From NCBI GenBank assembly GCA_016718655.1, contig JADKCV010000001.1:338122-402121 (forward strand): a DNA stretch of 64,000 nucleotides. Direction: 5' to 3'. Of the stretch, positions 59,219 through 64,000 are shown piece after piece. This DNA is from Flavobacteriales bacterium. Its GTDB lineage: Bacteria > Bacteroidota > Bacteroidia > Flavobacteriales_F > PHOS-HE28. Numbering within the stretch: the first letter of the stretch is position 1; each line of letters opens with the position of its first letter. The position numbers and the translations under genes were made by a program. Under the pieces are notes generated by a model, which was given only the letters and a program-made list of their open reading frames with translations, did not search any database and was not told the origin of the DNA.

Positions 59219-60301
59219 TCAGGCGGTGACGGGCTTGGGTTCCTGCTCCAGGGCCTTGAGCCGGTCCTGGAACGCGGTGCAAAGGTCGGCAAATGCCAGC
59301 GCCGCTGGGGTATTGCCCTGGAGCACGGCCGGGCGGCCCACATCACCGGCCTCCCGGATGCTCTGCACCAAGGGGACCTCGGCCAGGAAGGGGACCTGAA
59401 GCTCCTCGGCCAACGCGCGAGCGCCACCCTTACCGAAGATGTAGTACTTGTTCTCAGGCAGTTCGGCCGGTGTGAACCAGGCCATGTTCTCCACGATGCC
59501 CAGCACGGGTACGTTCACGCTGGGAAGGCGGAAGAGGCCCACACCTTTGCGGGCATCGATAAGGGCTACGTTCTGCGGGGTGCTCACGATGATGGCGCCG
59601 GTGAGCGGCACGGCTTGGACCAAGGAGAGGTGGATGTCCCCGGTACCCGGTGGCAGGTCCACCAACAGGATATCGAGTTCGCCCCAGTCGGCATCCTTGA
59701 TCAACTGTTCAAGGGCTTTGGTGGCCATGGGCCCGCGCCAAGCGATCGCCTGGTCGGTCTGCGCAAAGAATCCGATGCTGAGCAGCTTCACGCCGTAACT
59801 CTCCACCGGCACGATGAAATGTTTGCCGTCCTTCTCGCGGGTGGCGGGTTTCTCGTGCAGCACATCGAACATCAGCGGCATGCTGGGGCCGTAGATATCG
59901 GCATCCACAAGGCCCACTTTCAAGCCACGCGCCGCCAGACCTGCCGCGAGGTTGGCGGTGATGGTGCTTTTGCCCACACCTCCCTTTCCACTGGCGATGG
60001 CGACGATGTGTTTGACATGCGGCAACACCTTGCGCAGCGTTCCGCGTTCGCCGCTCAACGGGGTCACACTTGCCATCACGGCCACGTCCTGGCCCAGCAC
60101 CTGTTTCAGGTTGAAGGTGACGGCCTCCTCCATGCGCTTTCGGCTGTGCATGGCGGGATTGCTCACCTCCACGTGCACGCTGACGGTGTTGCCGGAGATC
60201 TTGATGTCACGCACCAGATCAAGGGCCACGATATCCTTCTTGAGGTCGGGTTCAATGATGCGGGAAAGGGCGGAGAGGACGGCGTCCTTGGTGAAGCTCA
60301 T
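59219..60301 (-). CDS. Mrp/NBP35-family ATP-binding Fe-S carrier
   Basis: 360 residues. An N-terminal MIP18/DUF59 domain (about 5-85; IIEPDLKKDIVALDLV) precedes the deviant P-loop GKGGVGKST at 105-113, the LVDADIYGPSMPLMF switch region and LLVDLPPGTGDIHLSL. ENMAWFTPAELPENKYYIFG fills the place where other members hold a CxxC pair; those cysteines are absent here, as is usual for the Bacteroidota forms. Mrp proteins carry Fe-S clusters and hydrolyse ATP. The ATG at 60301 is preceded by a TAGCTTTG element at 60339-60332. Confidence 0.93.
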   Translation of the reverse strand: MSFTKDAVLSALSRIIEPDLKKDIVALDLVRDIKISGNTVSVHVEVSNPAMHSRKRMEEAVTFNLKQVLGQDVAVMASVTPLSGERGTLRKVLPHVKHIVAIASGKGGVGKSTITANLAAGLAARGLKVGLVDADIYGPSMPLMFDVLHEKPATREKDGKHFIVPVESYGVKLLSIGFFAQTDQAIAWRGPMATKALEQLIKDADWGELDILLVDLPPGTGDIHLSLVQAVPLTGAIIVSTPQNVALIDARKGVGLFRLPSVNVPVLGIVENMAWFTPAELPENKYYIFGKGGARALAEELQVPFLAEVPLVQSIREAGDVGRPAVLQGNTPAALAFADLCTAFQDRLKALEQEPKPVTA

Positions 60302-60331
60302 GATGGGGACCTGACTGCCGGCAGGCGGGTG

Positions 60332-60339
60332 CAAAGCTA
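60332..60339 (-). promoter_or_regulatory. Predicted -7 element for the Mrp-NifU operon
   Basis: TAGCTTTG on the minus strand, exact match to TAnnTTTG, 30 nt before the Mrp start. Confidence 0.5.
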
Positions 60340-60367
60340 AGCCCGCGCGTTGGCCGTCTTCCTGCGG

Positions 60368-60826
60368 TCAGCGTTCAGCCTCCTCCGGCCCCGGCGGTAC
60401 GCCGATATCGACCTTGGAACGCGACGGGTCCATCAACCACAACTGGGCGATGGCCGGATCCTCAAAGAACCCGATGTCGTAGGGCGCTCCCTCCGGTGTG
60501 GCGTTCACCATACGGTCCACGGCCAGGAGATTGAGGCCGTCCTTGCTGTTGACGATCGCGATGCGCTCCAACCCTGCGGCCAGCACAAGTGGTGTATACT
60601 CCTGCATGGTCCACACCTGATCGGTATAGAGGATCGGTCCTGCCTTTCGTCCGTCGCTCAACCAGAGTTTGAGATCCAGGTCCTTCACCACGTCGAGCAG
60701 GCGAAGCAGCAAGGCCCGGTATTCGGGACCCGCTACCGACCGTTTCCATGTGAGCCTGACCAAGCGCTGCGCTGGATGCACATCGATGGTGACATCGGGG
60801 TCGTCGTGGATGATGTCTATGGTCAT
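60368..60826 (-). CDS. Small cytosolic protein of unknown function (STAS/SpoIIAA-like pattern)
   Basis: 152 residues, no signal or membrane segment. The order of strands and helices (VRLTWKRSVAGPEYRALLLR, then LDLKLWLSDGRKAGPIL, ERIAIVNSKDGLNLLAVD) looks like the SpoIIAA/STAS-like fold seen in small Bacteroidota proteins, but similarity is weak and no catalytic residue can be named. It lies 66 bp from Mrp and 64 bp from the alkyltransferase-like gene, same strand. Confidence 0.7.
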   Translation of the reverse strand: MTIDIIHDDPDVTIDVHPAQRLVRLTWKRSVAGPEYRALLLRLLDVVKDLDLKLWLSDGRKAGPILYTDQVWTMQEYTPLVLAAGLERIAIVNSKDGLNLLAVDRMVNATPEGAPYDIGFFEDPAIAQLWLMDPSRSKVDIGVPPGPEEAER

Positions 60827-60890
60827 AGCAGCTGATGTTGGTGATATGAAGGTACGTCCGGAGCCGGGCCATACCGCCAGCGCCTCTTAC

Positions 60891-61256
60891 TTAGAGCTCC
60901 AACTCCACCGCCGGGTCCCAGAAGCGTTCCTGGAATTCCACCACCTGATCGTCCTTCACCTTCACTCCTTCTTTCTTCAGGAGATCCTCCATCGCGGTGG
61001 GCGATGCGAAATGGTGTTTTCCCGTGAGCATGCCGTTCCTGTTCACCACGCGATGTGCGGGCACTTTGGGCTTCACACTGTGTGCGTTGTTCATGCAATA
61101 ACCCACGATGCGGCTGCTCCGTGCAGCGCCGAGGTATTTGGCAATAGCGCCGTAGCTGGTCACCCGACCCTTGGGGATCTGTCTGACCACGGCCATCACG
61201 TCGGCGAAGAAGTCGCGTTCCTGGACAGCGCCGTTGATGACTGTGCGTTTGGCCAT
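60891..61256 (-). CDS. Alkyltransferase-like (Atl) DNA-binding protein without catalytic cysteine
   Basis: 121 residues. It has the helix-turn-helix core of O6-alkylguanine-DNA alkyltransferases: VVRQIPKGRVTSYGAIAKYL and SRIVGYCMNNAHSVK. The active-site PCHRV motif reads PAHRVVNRNG, so the acceptor Cys is replaced by Ala and no alkyl transfer can occur. Atl proteins instead bind O6-alkylguanine and recruit nucleotide excision repair. The ATG at 61256 is chosen because the family starts there; longer in-frame sequence runs toward trmB. Follows trmB by 85 bp on the same strand. Confidence 0.88.
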   Translation of the reverse strand: MAKRTVINGAVQERDFFADVMAVVRQIPKGRVTSYGAIAKYLGAARSSRIVGYCMNNAHSVKPKVPAHRVVNRNGMLTGKHHFASPTAMEDLLKKEGVKVKDDQVVEFQERFWDPAVELEL

Positions 61257-61341
61257 GGGGTGAAAATACGTGGGTCCGGGCACCTGTACAGGTCGACCCA
61301 GTGGGTCGATGAAACAGTTGCGATTATCGAGATCGGTGTGT

Positions 61342-62022
61342 TCACCGCATCCCGAACCGAACATAGTGGATCGTGCGCCCTTCCTCCAACCACATGCTCT
61401 CGTAGTACGTGCGGATGTTGAGCACGTCCTGTTCCTCCGGTGATACCCTGTTCACCAGATCGGCGTAGACGTTCGCGCTTTGCTCGAAGACGGGCAGCTT
61501 GTGCTCGGCGATCATCTCCAAGGTGTATTCGTATAGATCCGGGCTATCGGTCTTCAGGTGTACCACACCGCCTGGCTTCAGCACCTCCTTGTAGCGGGCC
61601 AGGAACAACGGACTGGTCAAGCGTTTGCGGGGTTTGCCCAACTGCGGATCGCTGAAGGTGAGCCAGATCTCGTCCACCTCCTGCGGACCGAAGCACTTCA
61701 AAAGGTGATCCACATGGGTGCGCAGGAAGCCGACGTTGGACAGGCCTTCCTCCTTGGCGATACGCGCCCCACGCCACAGACGGGCTCCCTTGATATCCAC
61801 GCCGAGATAGTTGCGACCGGGATTCAGCCGCGCAAGGCCCACGGTGTATTCCCCACCGCCACAGCCGAGTTCGAGCACCAATGGTGCATCCCGCTTGAAG
61901 AGCAGTTCGTTCCAGTGCCCGCGGTGAGGCAGACCCTCCTTCACCAATTGCGTGAACGAGGGCTGCACGACGTGCTCGAAGGTGAGGTTCTCAGCGAAGC
62001 GGGATATCTTGTTCTTGCCCAT
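61342..62022 (-). CDS. trmB: tRNA (guanine46-N7)-methyltransferase TrmB
   Basis: 226 residues. SAM-binding motif LVLELGCGGGEYTVGLA near 50-66, LGVDIKGARLWRGAR, and the TrmB-specific IWLTFSDPQLGKPRKR with LKTDSPDLYEY further on. It makes m7G46 in tRNA variable loops. ATG at 62022 gives the family N-terminus (MGKNKISRFAEN). A TAAATTCG element at 62141-62134 lies 112 nt upstream. Confidence 0.94.
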   Translation of the reverse strand: MGKNKISRFAENLTFEHVVQPSFTQLVKEGLPHRGHWNELLFKRDAPLVLELGCGGGEYTVGLARLNPGRNYLGVDIKGARLWRGARIAKEEGLSNVGFLRTHVDHLLKCFGPQEVDEIWLTFSDPQLGKPRKRLTSPLFLARYKEVLKPGGVVHLKTDSPDLYEYTLEMIAEHKLPVFEQSANVYADLVNRVSPEEQDVLNIRTYYESMWLEEGRTIHYVRFGMR

Positions 62023-62133
62023 GGGCGGAGTTGATGTTCGTTGTTCGCGCTTCGTTGGTCGGTGCTCACCGATCATTCTCCGATCACCGGTCGAACAACG
62101 ACCCTCGAACAACGATCTTCACCACAAGGGCCG

Positions 62134-62141
62134 CGAATTTA
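62134..62141 (-). promoter_or_regulatory. Predicted -7 element for trmB
   Basis: TAAATTCG on the minus strand, one mismatch from TAnnTTTG. Confidence 0.35.
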
Positions 62142-62226
62142 GGGTGAAGCCGATGTGAAGGAACACCAACGAGATCGCACTGGCTTAACGCTGGCTTGAA
62201 GCCACGCACCGCACCTTTGTCCCCAG

Positions 62227-63297
62227 ATGTTCCACGGCGCACGCATCCTGGTGGCGCCCCTTGATTGGGGGCTGGGGCACAGCACGCGCTGCATCCCCAT
62301 CATCCATCGCCTGTTGGAGCTGGGCGCTGTGCCCATCATCGGCGCAGATGGAGGCCCGTTGGCCCTACTGGGCGATGAATTCCCGGATCTGGAACAGGTG
62401 CGTATCCCAGGCGTCGACATCCGTTACGGCGCGGGCCGCAGTCAGCTCTGGAGCATGGCCCGCCAATTCCCTGCGATGGTGCAAAGCGTGCAACGGGAAC
62501 GGACACAGTTCGACCGCATCCAGCAGGAGCTGCGCCTGAACGCGGTGATCAGCGATCAACGCTTCGGTATACGCAGTAGCGACCTACCCTGCGTGATCAT
62601 CACCCACCAGGTGTTCCCTTTCACACCGATCGCCCAGAATGCGCTGCGGAAAGTGAACCTGCGGCATATCGCGCAATTCGACCGTTGTTGGATCATGGAT
62701 GAGCCGGATGCCCCGGGGCTGGCTGGCGACCTTTCCCATGGCCCGACCATGCCGCCCAACGCCCGCTACATCGGCGTGCTCAGCCGCATGCGACAGGGCG
62801 GACCGGCCCCGACCGAACGCCATCGGGTCGTGGCCGTGATCAGCGGCCCGGAGCCTCAACGCACCTTGTTGGAGGACCTGCTCACCGAACAACTGCAACG
62901 CGTGCCTGGTGAACACCTGATGGTCCGTGGTCTTCCCAAGGTCCACGAGGTTCAACGGATCGGCAACATCACCAAGGTACCCCACCTGCAAGCCAGCGAC
63001 CTGGCTGAGCGGCTCATGGCCTCCGAGCACATCGTATCGCGCAGCGGTTACACCACCTTGATGGACCTGGTGACGATCGGCCGCACAGCCTTGTTGATCC
63101 CCACCCCTGGGCAAGCTGAGCAGGTGTACCTGGGCAAGCTGCACGCACGGACCGGCAGGTTCGTGGTGCAACAACAGCAGGAGCTGGACCTGGGTGCCGC
63201 CCTGAACGCGCTTCAGAAGGTCCCCGTGGCGCCGGCCCATGAGGATCACGGCCTCCTGGATGCGGCGCTGAGCGATCTGGCAGGCATCTTGCGCTAA
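62227..63297 (+). CDS. Glycosyltransferase, GT28/MurG-like two-domain fold
   Basis: 356 residues. The N-terminal half starts ILVAPLDWGLGHSTRCIPII, typical of MGT/MurG-like glycosyltransferases in Bacteroidota, and the C-terminal half contains VVAVISGPEPQRTLLEDLL and a SRSGYTTLMDLVTIGR block that matches the nucleotide-sugar site, with PGQAEQVYLG after it. It probably transfers a sugar from a UDP-donor in the cytosol. Donor and acceptor are unknown. It is divergent from trmB and followed by the endonuclease gene 26 bp on. Confidence 0.85.
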   Translation: MFHGARILVAPLDWGLGHSTRCIPIIHRLLELGAVPIIGADGGPLALLGDEFPDLEQVRIPGVDIRYGAGRSQLWSMARQFPAMVQSVQRERTQFDRIQQELRLNAVISDQRFGIRSSDLPCVIITHQVFPFTPIAQNALRKVNLRHIAQFDRCWIMDEPDAPGLAGDLSHGPTMPPNARYIGVLSRMRQGGPAPTERHRVVAVISGPEPQRTLLEDLLTEQLQRVPGEHLMVRGLPKVHEVQRIGNITKVPHLQASDLAERLMASEHIVSRSGYTTLMDLVTIGRTALLIPTPGQAEQVYLGKLHARTGRFVVQQQQELDLGAALNALQKVPVAPAHEDHGLLDAALSDLAGILR

Positions 63298-63323
63298 GGC
63301 CGGTCCGTTACCTTCGGCCAGTG

Positions 63324-64000
63324 ATGAATCTACACCATCTGTTCCTTTCCGCCACCGTGATCGTGGCCGTTGGACCTGTCGCTGCGCAACAAGCAGGCAA
63401 CTCCAAGGAACTCGATGTACACTTACGTTCGTTGGAGGAACAACTCCTCCAATTGGAACAACGCAAGCTTGCCCATGTGGAGCGTATGGATTCCACGAAG
63501 CTGGCCATCATCCGAAGGGACCTGCGCAGCACGGGGTTACCGAAGCTGGAAGCGGGCGAGGTCGTCATCGAGCATCCGGGGCATATGCTGGTCTATGACG
63601 AGAAGCACGAACAGGCGAAGTGGGTGGCGCACATCGCAGCGCCCGATCTGATCACGGGGAACCTGGCCCGGATCGATACCTTCCTTCCGGATCCCTTGGT
63701 GAGCACCGGGACCGCGGTGACCGCGGATTACTGGTTCAGCGGATATGACAGGGGCCACCTGGTACCCAGTGCCGACATGCGGTGGAACATGAAGGCGTTG
63801 GAGGCCACCTACCTCTACAGCAACATCAGTCCACAACTTCCTGAACTGAACCGGGAGTCCTGGGCCGATCTGGAGGATTGGGTGCGGCGTTATGTGAACT
63901 ACAGCAAGCGCCGGCTCTACGTGGTCACAGGACCGGTATTGCGCGAGGGACTTCCCACGATGAAGAACGATGGCAGGCAAAACGAAGTGAGCATCCCGGA
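63324..64000 (+). CDS. DNA/RNA non-specific endonuclease (NUC1 family), 3' end outside window
   Basis: 225 residues visible before the edge. Signal peptide about 1-21 (VGPVAAQ), then an acidic Leu/Glu helical segment (about 28-60). The catalytic motif DRGHLVPSADM (general base His) is near 150, with a metal-binding region after it (NISPQLPELNRESW). Exported nucleases of this group degrade external DNA and RNA for phosphate and nitrogen. The C-terminus is lost to the window edge. ATG at 63324 is chosen for the signal peptide. Confidence 0.87.
   Translation, partial: MNLHHLFLSATVIVAVGPVAAQQAGNSKELDVHLRSLEEQLLQLEQRKLAHVERMDSTKLAIIRRDLRSTGLPKLEAGEVVIEHPGHMLVYDEKHEQAKWVAHIAAPDLITGNLARIDTFLPDPLVSTGTAVTADYWFSGYDRGHLVPSADMRWNMKALEATYLYSNISPQLPELNRESWADLEDWVRRYVNYSKRRLYVVTGPVLREGLPTMKNDGRQNEVSIP

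Noticed and set aside
1..64000. tRNA, rRNA, insertion sequences, prophage and replication origin
   Set aside because: No cloverleaf-like clusters, rRNA stretches, transposase genes with inverted repeats, phage genes or DnaA-box clusters were recognised by eye; a tRNAscan or Infernal search could still find a small RNA.

Overview
The window looks like chromosome of a high-GC Bacteroidota member, most likely Flavobacteriales-like. The evidence is: type IX secretion (T9SS) C-terminal sorting domains and a CHU_C/gliding-motility C-terminal domain on secreted proteins; gldB-gldC; a Bacteroidota-type division and cell-wall cluster; RRM-RGG RNA-binding protein; HmuY/TonB receptor genes; and promoter elements close to the Bacteroidota TAnnTTTG -7 consensus, often only about 10 nt before the start codon. 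No rRNA, tRNA, CRISPR array, IS element or prophage was recognised.

Layout. 1-3.5 kb: minus-strand MacA/MacB-type export operon (adaptor, ATPase, permease cut by the left edge). 3.8-6.9 kb: RRM-RGG protein with a strong terminator, then a TonB-dependent receptor. 6.9-11.5 kb: minus-strand HmuY-like / TonB receptor / HmuY-like lipoprotein set, probably for haem. 11.5-12 kb: decayed T9SS remnant. 12-15.8 kb: ArnT-like glycosyltransferase, divergent histidine kinase and response regulator. 15.9-22.3 kb: two tandem copies of a two-gene module (VCBS/ASPIC T9SS-exported protein plus diheme c-type cytochrome lipoprotein). 22.3-25.8 kb: CopA-type copper ATPase and a CHU_C adhesin-like protein.

26-42.3 kb is one long minus-strand dcw cluster: mraZ-rsmH-ftsL-ftsI-murE-mraY-murD-(stand-alone MurD C-terminal-domain protein)-ftsW-murG-murC-ftsQ-ftsA-ftsZ-yqeY, mostly with 1-4 nt overlaps. 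Its control region carries two MraZ-type repeat boxes. murD (three) and ftsW (one) contain frameshifts, likely sequence errors. 42.8-49.3 kb: alpha/beta hydrolase, engB, gldC and gldB, an outer-membrane barrel, nadE, membrane metallophosphoesterase. 49.3-53.4 kb: outer-membrane barrel protein, then an ECF sigma factor with a membrane-anchored partner that carries an internal cytochrome c domain. 53.4-58.9 kb: ParE-type toxin-antitoxin pair, korB (frameshifted) and korA, UPF0175/PIN pair, a secreted unknown. 59-64 kb: NifU-C and Mrp (Fe-S assembly), small unknown, alkyltransferase-like protein, trmB, a glycosyltransferase, and a DNA/RNA endonuclease cut by the right edge.

The best candidates for something undescribed are the ECF sigma / cytochrome-c-containing membrane protein pair, the tandem VCBS-ASPIC/diheme-cytochrome modules, and the MurD C-terminal-domain paralogue inside the dcw cluster.
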